64,000 nucleotides of DNA from Epiperipatus broadwayi (taxonomy: Eukaryota; Onychophora; Udeonychophora; Euonychophora; Peripatidae). Positions within the stretch are counted from its first letter, which is position 1. Every line of letters starts with the position of its first letter. This document shows, piece by piece, positions 46,210 to 60,045 of the stretch. Made by a program: the position numbers and the translations under genes. The notes beneath the pieces were generated by a model. It ran no database searches, had not been told where the DNA came from, and saw only the letters and a list, made by a program, of their open reading frames with translations. Location of the stretch: contig JAQFVV010012420.1 in NCBI GenBank assembly GCA_028023455.1, forward strand, positions 2,478,001-2,542,000, in the 5' to 3' direction.

Positions 46210-46890
46210 AATGGAACCTTGTTTCTGCCAAGGGCCATTTGGATATTTATAATATCATTCATAGGCCATACAAAAGTATCGATTTAAAAATTAGTCTATT
46301 AAATTTGATCAAAAATTTAATTAATTTATTTCTAATCATTAAAGGTTGGCAGCCTTTTCAACTGGCAGGACAATTTCAACTTTCCCTTTTTAAATGAGGG
46401 CCATAATTTTTTTATGAATTACAAATGAAGTAACTTTATTATTATTATTAACAAGTGTTCCAAATTTAATGACAATTTTTCCAATTCCCCATGAATCTAT
46501 TTTCTTGACATATTTACATGCTCAAATTTCTTTTTATGTTCTGGACAAGTTAATTCTACAGCATCTAGGATGCAGTCTTTTATAAACTCTCTTTAAGAAA
46601 AAGGTTTCGAATTTTCTGCTTTTTATTTTTTGACATAATTTCATTTCACAGAAATTTCTGATTTGTCCACTTTTTATAAAATTATGTCTGCTCCTTGATG
46701 AAGCACCTTTTCAAGTTTTCTATTTTAGTATTTCTTTCTTCCCCAATAATTTTATTGTAATCAGAATAATGCCTCTTAATAAAGTGTTCATTATTAATTG
46801 AAATATCGATTTACTATTTCTTTCTATTAAAAAAAATATGTGTTAGCCCACGTTTTGAAATGTGATTTTCTTTATCAATTTTTCTTATCT
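46210..46890 (-). pseudogene. hAT transposon remnant with GTF2IRD2/ZBED-type transposase N-terminus
   Basis: On the minus strand near 46870-46830 there is text like an F...W...YFF zinc-finger-domain start (HISKRGLTHIFF). Near 46794-46700 comes EHFIKRHYSDYNKIIGEER followed by IENLKRCFIKEQ. That succession (RHY/RHF block, then an Arg/Lys-Leu-rich helix ending near QQT) is the N-terminal part of the transposase family that gave rise to GTF2IRD2 and related host genes. The frame has stops and the catalytic part is missing. The segment 46210-46440 has GCCAAGGGCCATTTGG and AAGGTTGGCAGCC, which resemble hAT subterminal sequence. Confidence 0.5.
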
Positions 46891-48340
46891 AACTCAGTAT
46901 AGTCATACTAAAAAAAAGAAAATTAAATGCAAACTAATAATAAGAAAATGAAGTAAAATTTGAGTTTTATTTTTGTTATTTATATATTTGTCTGTGAAAA
47001 TCACTATAAAAACAAAGAAAATGTTATCAACATTGTAGATTAAATTCATAATCAGACTGACCACACAATATAAACAATTTTTGGAATATTGTATCACTGA
47101 TAGAATGAAGTCGAACTATTATAAAGGTTGGAGAAAAAGATATATTTGAAAAAATAAATATTTTATTTTACTTAATTATTAATTCAATATTTTCACTACA
47201 TGGATGTTTTAATAGAAATTTTATACATATCCATTTTATATATATTAGTGAAAAATGTCCAGAAGGCTGGATTGAAAACTTTCATAGTCCCACCTTCTAT
47301 AATAATTATGAAGATTTATAAACAAAAAACTATATTTTATGTTTAAATCATATAAAGATAAATATAAACTAATAATAAGTACAAACTAATATACAATATA
47401 AATATACAAAATGCATTAAAAAAAAAAGATATTCCTAACTATGTAAAACAAATAATTCTAAAAATGCATTATTATTAATACATACAAATTTACATTTCAA
47501 ATATATATAAATTTATTCAAATATAATAATTATATACAAATATAACAGTGGTTCGTTAGACCTATTAATGACCTTGTATCATCTATATTTATTAATGAAT
47601 TAAAAACCAAAATTAATAATAAAAATTTGATTGTTAACATAGATTGTTAATATAATAACTGAATTATCGATATTATCTATAAAGAAATTTAATGAAAAAA
47701 AAAATTAGTATTAAACTTTGAACAATTAATAAACATAATATATTTGGGTATTAAAAGTTATAAACATAAATAATATTAATAAATAAAAAAGCCTTTAAAT
47801 AGTCTACAACAAGGTAAAAACCAATTCAAGAGACTTCCATAGAAGAACTATAAGGGAGTAAGTAGTATTTATTTATCAAGCTTGCAGTTGTTGCATAATA
47901 AGGGTTTGACCAGTTTTTACCTTTGTTTTATCTCTTAATTAAGCATACTCTAGGCAATTAATGCCTAAATAATTATCTAAATAGTTTATGTGCTAGCTAA
48001 CTGAAAAAAAAAATCCAAACCTGTCAAAATATTTTCAAGTTTATTTGGTCTGGGTTCGAATTTAGATTATAGATATGACAATGGAATGCACTATTTTTGT
48101 ATTTAAGTTTCCTCTAATATTATTAAACAAATTTTTATACTTAACAAACTTTTTATATAACTCTAAAGTCTAAACTGTTTTCCTTAGTCATATTCACTTT
48201 AAATTTAGTACTTACTTCTAATGACATCTGCTGGCAGTTCTATTGGTTCATTTTCAAGAATAAAACTCTTTCTTTTATCAGACACTATAATTTTATAAAA
48301 AATTATATGTTAAAAAAACTTATTTACATTGTATCTTTTC
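46891..48340. other. AT-rich non-coding DNA
   Basis: Nothing recognised. The 64-codon frame at 46903-47097 is Ile/Phe/Asn-rich and not convincing. Confidence 0.5.

Positions 48341-48383
<43 letters not shown>
48341..48383. repeat. Microsatellite (AT)n(GT)n
   Basis: About seven AT units run directly into about fourteen GT units. Length is likely to vary between individuals. Confidence 0.95.
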
Positions 48384-48384
<1 letters not shown>

Positions 48385-49855
48385 TATAAACGTAACTATC
48401 TAACAATGGTTCATTAAAGTTTATAAATAATACACTAAATAAGAGATGCTAAATAATTATATTAAGATATGATTTAAAAAATCATAAATAATAATCAAAC
48501 AATATTACTTACACAATAATACTTTATTGCCTAGTTATTTGAGCTTCTCTTTGAGAAAAATTCAATTCACACACATATATACATATGGCAAAATAAATTA
48601 TTTATTTGAAACTACAATAACTAATTAACAAATAATAATTAAATGAAAAAAAAAAAAGTTTGTGATATATGCAACAAGATTCACAGCCAAGTATATTATT
48701 CATCATTGATGGTGGTTTGCTAATATTTTCTTACCAGAATTAAGCTTTAATAAGATTTGACATTTAAAATAACCTGTATCATTTTAAATATAATAGCAGT
48801 AAATTATAAAAGTTTTATTTTTAAAAAAATTCTGTCATATATATATTCTTATCTATTATATTTTTTTGTCAATAAATTTCTTTTCGGTATGAGCTAACTT
48901 CATAATTTAATTACTCTATTGAATATAATCTCAAATTTGTTAAAACATTGACTTAAATCAAATTAAAAAAGAAATTAAATATTTTGATATCATCCCTTTT
49001 TAATATCAATTTTTAATATGCATTTTTTTTAGTGAATTGAAAAGTCAAATATTAATTAGTAGAATAATATGAAATAAATAATAATAGCTAAAAAAAAAAA
49101 ATTTATAACAAAAATTTGTGAGGGAGACTTTAGTAAAACCTAGACTCCTGAGATAATTTAATATGTCATCAATAGATGACAAATTTAATTAAGAAAGTTT
49201 TGAAAAACAAAGTGTGATCTCATGAAAAGATACAAGAGTGATCAAATTTCTTTAAAAAGTAATTGAAATTCTAGGTGTATTAATGAGGAAATATCTGCAG
49301 TTGTTTATAGTTTATATTTAGCTATTTAAACAAGCATTAAATTTAATAAAATAGTAATGCATTTGAAATCATAGAAATTATAAATTTCTAGGAAATTAAT
49401 TCTTACACACAAAAATGTCTCATAATATAATTGCAGCATATCTTCCTGCCATGTTTTTATGATTAGTATTCAAATATGATTTGGAAAAAAAAGAAAATAT
49501 TTTTTTCCAAAAAAATGATAAATCTCTCCACTTAATAAGTAACTAATTTAATTGGCCTTCTTAATTGTTACTGAAAAAGTTTTTATTCTATAGTGAGGTA
49601 GGAAAGACCGTTTTAGTTCTATAAAAATCTGACACAGAGAATTTAAACATTTTTACATTAATGTTTTGAACAGTTTTTTTAATTTTTCACTAACTTTATC
49701 AAGATGAAATCTAAGTAAGTTTAGGGAGAAAAGTTCTAGAGTAGGGTTTAGAAGTTCAGAAGTCCTGAAAATCCAAAGACTGCAGATGATAATTTTCATG
49801 AATTTTGTGTAGTTGGTTAATGTATGTTGAACAGTGATGTATGGAAATTGTCAGT
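48384..49855. other. AT-rich non-coding DNA
   Basis: Nothing recognised. Confidence 0.5.
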
Positions 49856-49912
49856 GTGACTTAGCATAGTAATAGAGTGGCTTATGCAGAGGTTGATTCT
49901 CATCTAAGTAAC
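49856..49912 (+). repeat. tRNA-like fragment, possible SINE head
   Basis: TTAGCATAGTAATAGAG resembles a pol III A box, and GAGGTTGATTCTC resembles a B box with one base lost. The ends GTGACTT and AAGTAAC could pair at six of seven positions like an acceptor stem. At 57 bases it is too short for a tRNA gene, so it is a relic or a diverged SINE head. Confidence 0.3.
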
Positions 49913-50003
49913 ATTTTAAAAAAAAATTTGGTTCGGACTAAATGGAATGGTTAAAGGCACAATTCATTATAAAATATTCCAAAATCAATGATTTTCTGTT
50001 TGC

Positions 50004-50620
50004 CTTGACATTAGATTGAGATTGTTGATTGATATTCTTTGATATTGTTTAGGTGTGAACTTCTTTCATGTATTTACATTTATAAACAAATCTAGCTTTG
50101 AGCATTATTCCTTTATTATCTAAATAATACATAATTTCAGTGCAGTTTGAAAGTTATATTCAACTATTTGTTAGTCTGCTTCCAGAACAGATATTTGCTT
50201 GTTTAATGAGGTTTACTTAAACTACTTTGAATTAATAATCTGACTTTCTTTAGCAAAATTGCAATCTTTAGTGTCTATGTAAACATATTAGACCATAGAT
50301 AAAGTTAAGTATCCACCTCTCTCATAAAAAGATTATCTTGACATTAGATTGAGATTCTTGATTGATTTTATTTGGTATTGTTCATGTGTGAAGTGTTTTC
50401 ATGTATTTACATTAATAAACCAATCTAAACTTGAACATTTTTAGCTTTATTATTTAAGTACTACATAGTTTCAAAGCAGTTTGAAAGTTAAAATTGACTA
50501 TTTGTTAAACTGCTTTCAAAATAGATATTATAATGAGGTTTATTTAAACTTCTTTGAATTAATGATCTCTTTCCTTAATCAACTTGCAAACTTTAGTAGC
50601 TACATAATAAACATATTAGA
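50004..50620. repeat. Tandem repeat of a 333-bp unit (about 1.9 copies)
   Basis: CTTGACATTAGATTGAGATT begins at 50004 and again at 50337. The following about 280 bp agree in order (CATGTATTTACAT, GCAGTTTGAAAGTTA, AATGAGGTTTA, AACATATTAGA) with substitutions and small indels. The two copies have diverged noticeably, so the duplication is not recent. Confidence 0.85.
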
Positions 50621-50821
50621 TGGGTATTTTTAGAGATAGGGTTGATTTTGAATGATTTTATGTAATTTTGTTTTTAAAATATTTTGATTATGATGATCAA
50701 TATATGCATGATAATTAAAGGCAGATAATGACTTAGAAGTTCAGTATAGATAATATACTTGCATTTAAATATTATGTATATATTGAATTAAATGTTTGTA
50801 TGGATTATTGTTACAATAATA

Positions 50822-51128
50822 AATAGAAATGATATCCATTAAATAAGGAGAGAAACTTTAATCTTCGTTGTTACCAAGAAATTCTCAATTACTACTAATT
50901 GTCAATTTATGAGGCTAAGCAAGTTTTACCAAATGACTAGGTTTAAATCCATATAAGAACTTGGGTTTGAAGTAAAAGAGGAAGACCCCCAATAAAAGAA
51001 CTATTGTAGGTTTATGAGTAAAATTTACTTATCCTCAGGAATTGTCCATTAGTAGTAATTGAGAATTTATTGGTAACAACAAAGGTTAAAGTTTCTCTAT
51101 TTAATGGATATTACCTCTCATTTCTATT
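50822..51128. repeat. Fold-back MITE, 307 bp
   Basis: The left arm (AATAGAAATGATATCCATTA to about 50920) and right arm (about 51030 to 51128) are reverse complements over about 90-100 bp, sharing TCTCAATTACTACTAAT and GAGAAACTTTAA. The centre is about 110 bp of unique DNA. No coding capacity. Confidence 0.85.
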
Positions 51129-51569
51129 AATTATATATATAATTTAGATGAAAGAAAACTATTATTAGCACTCCACATCAATAAATGTATAACTTTTTAA
51201 AAAATACTATAAACTGATTGAAAATATAATTCCATAATAACCCAAATACAAAGCTTCCATATATTCAACTTTAGTCTATATTTTAATTTTTATTACTATT
51301 ATTTTCAAATGATTTGGTAGTGATATTTTATTTTATTATTTTATTTGTTAAAAATATTTGCAGTAGTTAAAGCAAAATACACACTTAGAAGTAATTTATT
51401 TAAGATTTAGATTTATTCTATTGATATGTAGAGCATAAATCGAACATTTTCCCACAAATGCTAAAAAGTATCAAATGAGTTAAAATAATATATAGTCCAT
51501 TTATTATTATCTCTTCTAGAAGTATGTTTGTAATTATTAATGTATGATTATCAGTCTTTCTTTTCTACT
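51129..51569. other. AT-rich non-coding DNA
   Basis: Nothing recognised between the fold-back element and the RTE remnant. Confidence 0.5.
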
Positions 51570-53480
51570 TTCAAGAAAATCCACTGAATCTTATTTTAAT
51601 CCTTTTAACATTTATCGTTAGTTTTACTTTCTTAGTTTCATATGACAATTTTTGCAACATTTCTTGAAATTTGGAAACATTATTTGCAAAAGTCACTAAA
51701 TCATTTGGATTTAATGACAAAAAAATCTCTACTTTTATTCTTTTAGCTTCCCATTTTAATGCTGGTAAAGCTGCTGTAAGAAAATTTCAACCACAGCAGT
51801 TACTTTTTGATAAATATTCTTCAGAATAAGGCAATATCTTGTATATATATTTTGATGATTCAATATTTTATTCACCATAGAAATGTTTATAGAATCAAAT
51901 ACTTTTTCATAAGCTACAATTCCAAAGCATAATGGTAACTCATATTCAGTAGTTCTTTGTATAACTTTTTTTAATAGACCATTTTTAAATCCAGCTTTAA
52001 TTTTGGTTACTTAAAATGTAAAGTTTAATGTAGATAAATTGTAATTATCTTGGTAAAGATATAAGACCGATAGATGCATAATTTCTCATTCTTTTTGGTA
52101 ACATTTCTTAAATATCAATATTACTGCTGAATTCTTCCAATCATATAACATATCTTTATCATTTAAATATTTGGTATATAATTTGCCAACAATTTATATT
52201 TTTTTTCTTTACTTGATTCTTTTAAAATTTCAATAATATTTCTATCATTTCCTGGAGCTTTTTACTTCTTCATAAATTTAATTGCATGTCAACTTTTTCA
52301 TTTAAAATGATAGGCAATTTGGATCTAATAACTATAAGGAATATTTTATTTACTTGTTCACTATCAATAGATAATTTTTTATAGAACTCTTCTATACATT
52401 TTATCATGTCATTTCTCTTTTTAGTTACAATTTTTTTTTTTTCTTATTGCTCAAAAAACTTTCCAAGATGTTATTTTCCATTTTTGAGATTCTTATTCTT
52501 CTCTAGTTTTTCTTGCCAAGTCATAATTATATATTTTCTTACAATCATTATTAATTTTTTTTCATACCATTTTACAAAACTCTAGGTATTCAATTATTCT
52601 TAATGGATCATTTTAAATATTTTGTCTCAGCAGAAAATTTAATTGGTAATCTTCTGTGTTTTTTTTTGTTTTTTGTACCTGCTGCCTTTCTTGCAGTTTA
52701 TAAAAGAATATCAGTTATCTTCTCATTGATTTCAATCTAGGCTAAACCATCTTCAAATTCTTTTAATATTTTAAAATAACTAATTTAAATTCATTGGAGT
52801 GATTTTGGAGATTAGGAATATCAATTAAAATAGTGTCTTTTTTAATAGTTTTCATCTTGCTAATTTTGTATTAGCACTAATTGATTATCATTTAATGGGT
52901 CTATTATGAACATTACATTCTTGAAATGTATATTTTCTGTTAATCAAAATATAATTCAATTTTGCAGTACTTAATTTGGATGCTTCCATGTTCATTTATC
53001 ATTTTTCTCAAAGAATTCATAATATACAATTTTCTTTTATTTGTCAATTCCACAACTGTGCCTTTTCTCAATTCTATCACCATAGTCAAACTTACAGCAC
53101 TTTCATCTTTCAATCATTTATCAATTCTGGCACACTTTAAACTATTCTTTGGTCTGATCAAAAGTCCTTCATACTTTCACATAAAAAGTCTCTACTTCTT
53201 CCTCACAATGAGAACTTATTGAGCATAAATCTGAATTGTCTGCATTTATCTTCCATTAATTTGAATAACAATTCTTAGAACTCTTTCTGATATACCATCT
53301 CCACAATATTGCTTTTCCATTTCTATTTATAATGAAAATACATATTTACTTTTTAAATCAATTACCTCTTCATTTTTTTCTTCCAACTTTACAAAGTTCA
53401 GATAGTTTGTCCTTTACTTAAGAGTAATCTGCAGATGTTGGTGTCTACATAAAAGGCCATCACCAAATAGTGATCTAGGA
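51570..53480 (-). pseudogene. RTE-clade retrotransposon, old copy with endonuclease and reverse transcriptase remnants
   Basis: On the minus strand the lower part (about 52400 to 51570) aligns at DNA level with the RTE copy at 62420-61500: the segments for the template-binding region, the motif A region near 51890 and the FADD region near 51690 are all recognisable despite frameshifts and stops. Upstream of this, 53000-52900 encodes a degraded LNYILINRKYTFQEC block, a pattern (YILINRR.R..) found just before the end of the APE-type endonuclease in RTE proteins. So this copy keeps the endonuclease-RT junction that the others lack, but it stops near 51570 and lacks the 3' third. It is the most diverged of the three copies. 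Confidence 0.8.
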
Positions 53481-56400
53481 CCTCAATCAGGCAATTATTA
53501 GTATCTTTCACATTTGGCCACCAATTTCTACTCTTGCTAATAAGCCTCCCATAAATGAGAGTAATAATTTAGTTTGTTTGTCATGATTGTAAATCTTCAT
53601 ATGCATACTCATCTTGTTTCTACTCAACTGATAATTTGTTAAAGACTATAAGTTAACTAAGAAAAAAGATGCTGATGTTTCTTGATCTTAAATTCAGAGA
53701 TAAAAAGTTGATGGGTATTGGTGAGCATCTCATCCATATTTGTTCAATGTATGAATAATCATATAGCAATGAGAATTAACGTGGATGTCAGGAATTTTCT
53801 TTATTCAATTTCAGTTGACAGCAAATTCCTTTCTGCAATCATCATCTTATGTGTAAGTTTGAAAGATGTATTATCTTCATTTGTTCAGTAACGTAAATTT
53901 TTTTTTAAAAAATTAGTATTTATATAACGTTAAGATTTATACACAGAGACATATATATATATGTAAAGTTAAAGGAAAGCGTTCTTAAATAAATTAAATA
54001 GGGCAAAGATCTCTCCTACTAGCTCTTCATGGAAAAAGAGCAAAAAAAAAAACACGGCACTATTCAATAGGCTTGCCAATAACCAGGTAATGAGAGTTTT
54101 TTTTAAGTGTTTTTCAATCCTGTTTTTTTTTTTATTATCTATAAATAGGTAAAATATCTATTTACTAATCAATACTGGAAGATTAATTATATTGGACACG
54201 AAATGACTACTTGTAAAAAAGAGCTTGTTCAATGTGTCAAGTTCATTTTAGATTTAAACTCAATTCTTAAGCAAGAGTTGTAAATGCACTACCAATATAC
54301 CATGAGGTTCTTCTCTCTTTCTTTCTTTCTCTCTATATATGTTTTTTTTTTTTTTATAAAAAAAGTCCAATTACCAGGTTAAGTTGTCTCAGGATAAGAA
54401 CACCTGTTGGTAAGTAAAAATTTTCTGATTCAATTTTTTAAAAGAAAAAAAAAACTAGTAACAAACAAACACGATCAATATAATAGAGGTGTAATTGTTG
54501 TTGTTCAACACATTAGTACTTAAAATATATCTTGCTCTCATAACTAACTGCCTATATGTTTTTTATTTTTTTGAAAGATAATGTTTGATCATTGTTGTGA
54601 TGGTTTGCCACTACTTCTTTTAATTCAATTAAATCCAGTGTTTATATTTAAAATTAAATCAAGAACTCTGAAGTTTAAACTAAAACAGATAATATCATTA
54701 TTTACAATGCTTCTATATCACCAACATCGCTACATTTATCTTTCAAAAGAAAACATCGCTGCATCTGCATTTAGTGTCAAGATTGAACAATCTTGGTTGT
54801 TATACTTAGAAATATAAGCTTAGTAGCTGTCTTTTGAGATATTTTGTCTCCTAGAATGAAGCAGAATCAATATACATGTGTGTATACAGAAATAACTTCT
54901 ATATTAATATATAAATATTTATTTTTTCTAAATAGCTTAAAATAAAAAAAGTATAAATCTTTTCTAGTGCTAGAGGCTTTAGAAAAAAAATTTAAAAGAT
55001 TATCTAATTCAGAATATTTAAGAAGTCTGTAGAGATTAAATAAATAGTATCAACTAAATAGTTAATAACTCACTATATATAATCTGCCATTTAATTTATT
55101 TCAGCAGAATTTTTTGCTGAAGAAATAAGTTACAAACTTAAATAAAATAGACTATAAAAACTGTAATGATAGTAAAGAAAAAAGTAGCAACTAAAATAAT
55201 AAACACAATAGTTAAAACTAAATCATCTTTAAAAAACCAAATACAATATTAAAATTTTCTGAAAAATAAATAATTATTTTGCTGCAATTATCATTTATTT
55301 GAATTTATATGCTGTAAAAGTATTTAAAAAATAATTATTAGATATCTCAAATAAGTTTTGAAATAAAAGAGTTGTGGCTGCCATTATAAAAGAGATAGAA
55401 CATGTGGATGTACTGAAGGACTGAATCATTTATAAGGGCGAGATATATGATGCATGATTGTGCCAAAAGCTTAAAGGCATCATAAAATGCCACAAAGTTT
55501 ATCCCTGCAGTAGAATGATCATTTTTAAAATTAAAAATAATTTGAAATTATTTAAAACCTACTATAGTTCAGGAATAATAAAATCAGACTTAATATCAAA
55601 TCAGTAGAATCAGAGATATTAAAAAAATTAAACAATGACATGCTAATAAATCAATTTGCGGATGGGGAGGGGGTATCTTGCAAAGTAAAATGACTTCCTT
55701 TTATATAGATTAATAACCATTTTTATATCATAATATATTTATATTTTTAATTTGTGTATATAGGTAACTCTATATGGCCGAATAAAATGGTAGACCCAAA
55801 AATTAAATGTGCCTGGAATGACAGCTAAACTCTGATACTTCCAGTAGTTGAACTGATATTTCATTCCAAATGATGAACCATTCAATTTTTGTTTATACTG
55901 TTCCTTTATTTCAAAAATAAGCAAATGACTATTTTTTATTACAACTCCATATTAATAGACTTTTTGAAAATATAGAAATAATATATTTTTGTGCTATTTT
56001 TAATTTGTATTATCATTTAAATAAACAAAGTTTTTTTTTATAATGAGAATGCTTATAAGATTTTTCAACATCAATAAATAATCTGAGCCATAAACAGAAT
56101 AAAATGCCAACATATTTTGATTCCTGAAGAATAAAAGCTGGATAAGCAGATTTTTTTTTTTTTTTTAGTATGATGAAAAGAAAAATTATTGTAGAAAGAA
56201 TATGTAGTACAAAAAGGGTATTTAGTAGGACTGACTTAAAAAAGATTTCTATGTGCCTCAATAAGAATAAATTTACAGTATAAGACAATTTGTCATATAA
56301 TCATACACATTATTTCCCCCATCTTTAGATGTTAAAAAGACAATTATTAATTTGATTGTTTATGATAACAAAGTATAGTTTTCTCTAGTTGTAATAAAAA

Positions 56401-59400
56401 AAAATGGATAGCATTTTAAAAAAATATAATTAAAAAAGGATTAAGTAAGTTTTATTTTTACTATTTTTTGCGGAAGTGTGATCACATATACAGCAGTTCT
56501 ACATAAAAATTCAATTAATTATTGCAATATCTTTTTCAAAACTGCATTATTCTAATTTTTTTTAAAAAAAAAAACATTTTGTTGATAACCTCAATTTGCA
56601 TATATAGAATATAGTCTTTTATAGTTATGCTTACAACAGGCTGAAGAGTGTCTGAGTTATATATATATGTTTTTAAAATACTGTAAATAAAACAATATCT
56701 ATTATAAATAAAGCATGAGCTACTAATCACTAATTTATGACATCGACTAGAAAACATGGAGCAAAATAGTGGCTGCAGCAAATTCACTGTCTTTTAATGT
56801 TTAAATGAATATTTTCAAAGAAAAAAATGTTTGTATCTGTTATATGATTAGGAAAGTCCACGTTAGAGGTAATATATTATCTTTAATAGTATATCTTCCA
56901 TTCCAATAGCCTTCTACACACATCTTTACAAGAAATATTTTACGTCAAACCTATAGTTATAATTGTGTTTTTTATTTAAGCAGTTCCAATATTAAATTAG
57001 CAATAGATTGCTAATATTTTGGAATACCTTTTTCTGAGTCAAGGAAAATTAATGTTAAGTTTCTTTCATTTTTTGAAGTTGCTCAAATGCACAGATGTAC
57101 AACTTTATTCAAATCCACGTTTTTAAAAAACTCTCCCTTATATAAAAAATAAATATCTTTTCTTATAAAGCCATGATCTCAATTGAAATTTATACATTTT
57201 CTGAGGGAATTTGATGTTAGCCTATTATTCTATATTTATTATGCAATATCTTTTTCAGTATCTTTTGACAAAAAAATAACTCATATATAATGACAGACAG
57301 ATTGAAATGTATAAATAAATATCTAGATAAATATAGATAAATAAAATTTAAAACAGGCTTTAAATAGATCACTGCAAAACAAACGTTTTTCTTCAGCGTA
57401 GGGAAGGCATCATTCACCAATGTTGCTAATTACTAAGTGATAAAAAATTTAGAAATTATTTCAACATTGTTTTATTCTCTAAAAATAGATAGATGTTTAT
57501 TATTTACTGATCATTAATCAAATCTCTAGCTGAACTGAGTATGGGTGAACTATCTGAAAGAAAAAATAAGCCTACCTGAAAACTCATCAAGGATTTAAAC
57601 TCCAAATGGCAGGTAAATACGCATAGTTAGCCTTATTATATTTATAAAATTTACACCCATAAAAAAAATATAAACGTCAAGGCATGAAATATAAATAAGT
57701 AATTCCACCTACCATTTTCAGAGGGGGAGGGGAACCAAACCAGATCTTAAATTTAGATTTTTGTTTTGTTTTTGAGGATGATTGAAAAGAAAAATAACAT
57801 TATAACCTCTACAACTTTGGCTGATTATTTTTTAATATGTGTAAAAAAAGGTACAAGAAAATCAACATATCTATATATGAACAATTTTATTTTTAATAGA
57901 ACCAAATCATTAAAAATACCCCACATAATTTATTATAAAAATAAAGAACACGATTAAAGTAACTTTGGATTAGAATAAAATATTTTAGGCAAAACATTTA
58001 GGTCAAATAAATATATTATATTTAAAAAATATATTTTGAAACAATTTTTAATAGTTTTAAATAAAATGAAACACTCCTTCAAAACTTAAAAAAAAAAAAT
58101 TGAAATTTTAATCAGATATCAAAACAACTACTTCATCATTACAAGCATAAAAATATTTCACCCAACCTAATATTCATTAACAATTAATAATGATAATTTT
58201 AATTGGATTATATGCATAAGTAATAACACAAACAGTCAATCTTTTTTGAACACAGAATACATGTATTCTAAAATGCAGGTCACTTAGATCATTAATAGTA
58301 AATTTTATTTGAATTTAAATAAACATTTTTTTTTATAAAAAAATAGTTCTATACTTTTTTATTCTCATATTATTGTTTTTTAATTTTGTTATTGTCATTA
58401 TTAAATTCTTAGAGTGATAGATAAAATATAATGATAATAAAGGTTTAACAGATTTGAAATTTATCAAATGATAAAAAGCATAACAATTGAAAAATAAAAA
58501 TAAAAAAATCTGAAAATTGTATGTAAAAGTCTTTTTTTGCATACAAAATAGCACAAACAACAATTTAAACAAAAATAACTATACTTTTATCTTAGATACC
58601 CTTTAATAATAGTATTTTCCTTTTCAAACTTCAATCATATTAATAAAGATATTAGAAAAAGTCAAGTAACCCCAAGACGTATACAGCATTTTTCTGATGG
58701 TCCAGACTACAAACATTTCTTTAATACATTCATTATTTTCATTTGCTATACATTAAAATATTCATTTGCAAGTTTTAACATTCTTACATATTTTATATTT
58801 TCATTTTAGGGCTCTGGAATATAGCAAAATAAAAAGATTTCTGTTCCTAAAAATTTCATTATTGATCTTCAAATTAGAGTTTATTAAATATGACAGTAAA
58901 ATAAAAAAGTAATTAATCAAGTAAGAGGAAATACAAATACAATAACAGGGTCAAATATGTAAAAAGTGGTAAATGAAAAAATATTTACTTGCATAAAATT
59001 ATTATGACTTTATTCAAAGAATCAAATTTAATTTCCAGAGATTGTCAATTTTATGATAATATTAATGTTATTACATTGATTGTATAATAATGATATAATA
59101 ATTACATGTGGTTTAAGACCTGTAGAGGTCCCTACTATCACATTTTATATGCATGTGATTGAGGCTACAGCCTTAATGAATATTATTTACGTAATGAATG
59201 TGCGTTTAAATAAATTTATAATTATAATAATAATAGTAATTGTGTTACAACAACGATAATAATAAACAATTATGCTTGGAAGAGAAAAATGAACAAATTA
59301 ATGCAATTAAACTGAACAACAATTATGCATTAGAAACCGTAGCATAACTGGAACTTTTTGATACTATAAAAATTTTTTTTAAAAAGGTGTATTTTTAATA

Positions 59401-59962
59401 TTTATTATCATTCATTAATTTAAAAATAAGGCAGACAAAAGTCTCTAAGAGTCCATTGCCTTTATATACCAATGCATGAAAATGAAGTTAGTGCTTAGTT
59501 CTAAAGCTAAAACATGTTTATAGTTCATTGACTACATTGGAAAAAACAAAAAAATAAGTTAGAAGTCAAATTACATGCACAAAACTTGTGAATATTTGTG
59601 TATAGGCAGTGACAAAGAATTCAGTGAGAAAAATCTTAGCATTTGAAAAGACATACTACAGAAGATTGTTAAAAACTGGCTCACTGCAAGATGTTTGTAA
59701 TCAACAATTAAACAAAATATAATAAAATGGAATTTAATTTTTTACAAAGGAAAGACATACCCCAGAAACTACAGTTCTTTAGTCATATAATCCAATGAAT
59801 GATAATTGAAAACTAATATCTCTAATTTTTGCTAATATACAAGACACAAGCAAAAAAGGAAAATCCCATGAAATATAATAGATGACATCAATAGATAGTG
59901 TACAACTAACTTGTGTTATCACAGTGGGGATACTGTATTAGTACTTATGTAAGTTGTATACA
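53481..59962. other. AT-rich non-coding DNA, 6.5 kb
   Basis: No recognisable coding sequence or repeat ends. Short homopolymers and TA runs are frequent. Two purine-G patches (GGGGAGGGGG near 55663, GAGGGGGAGGGG near 57721) stand out from the background. All frames of 60-91 codons here are Ile/Lys/Asn/Phe-rich and expected by chance. This could be an intron or intergenic DNA. Confidence 0.5.
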
Positions 59963-60045
59963 TGAAATAAGAAGATGAAGAAGCAGAGGAAGAGTAAGAA
60001 ACAGAAGAGAGAAGAAAAGGAGGAGGAAGAGGAAAAAGATGATGG
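59963..60045. repeat. Purine-rich tract (GA-rich)
   Basis: About 80 bases on the plus strand are almost entirely A and G (GAAGATGAAGAAGCAGAGG, GGAGGAGGAAGAGG), with a few T and C interruptions. Such asymmetric tracts can form triplex DNA. The minus-strand frame 59919-60131 reads it as a Ser/Pro-rich low-complexity run and is not a gene. Confidence 0.85.
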
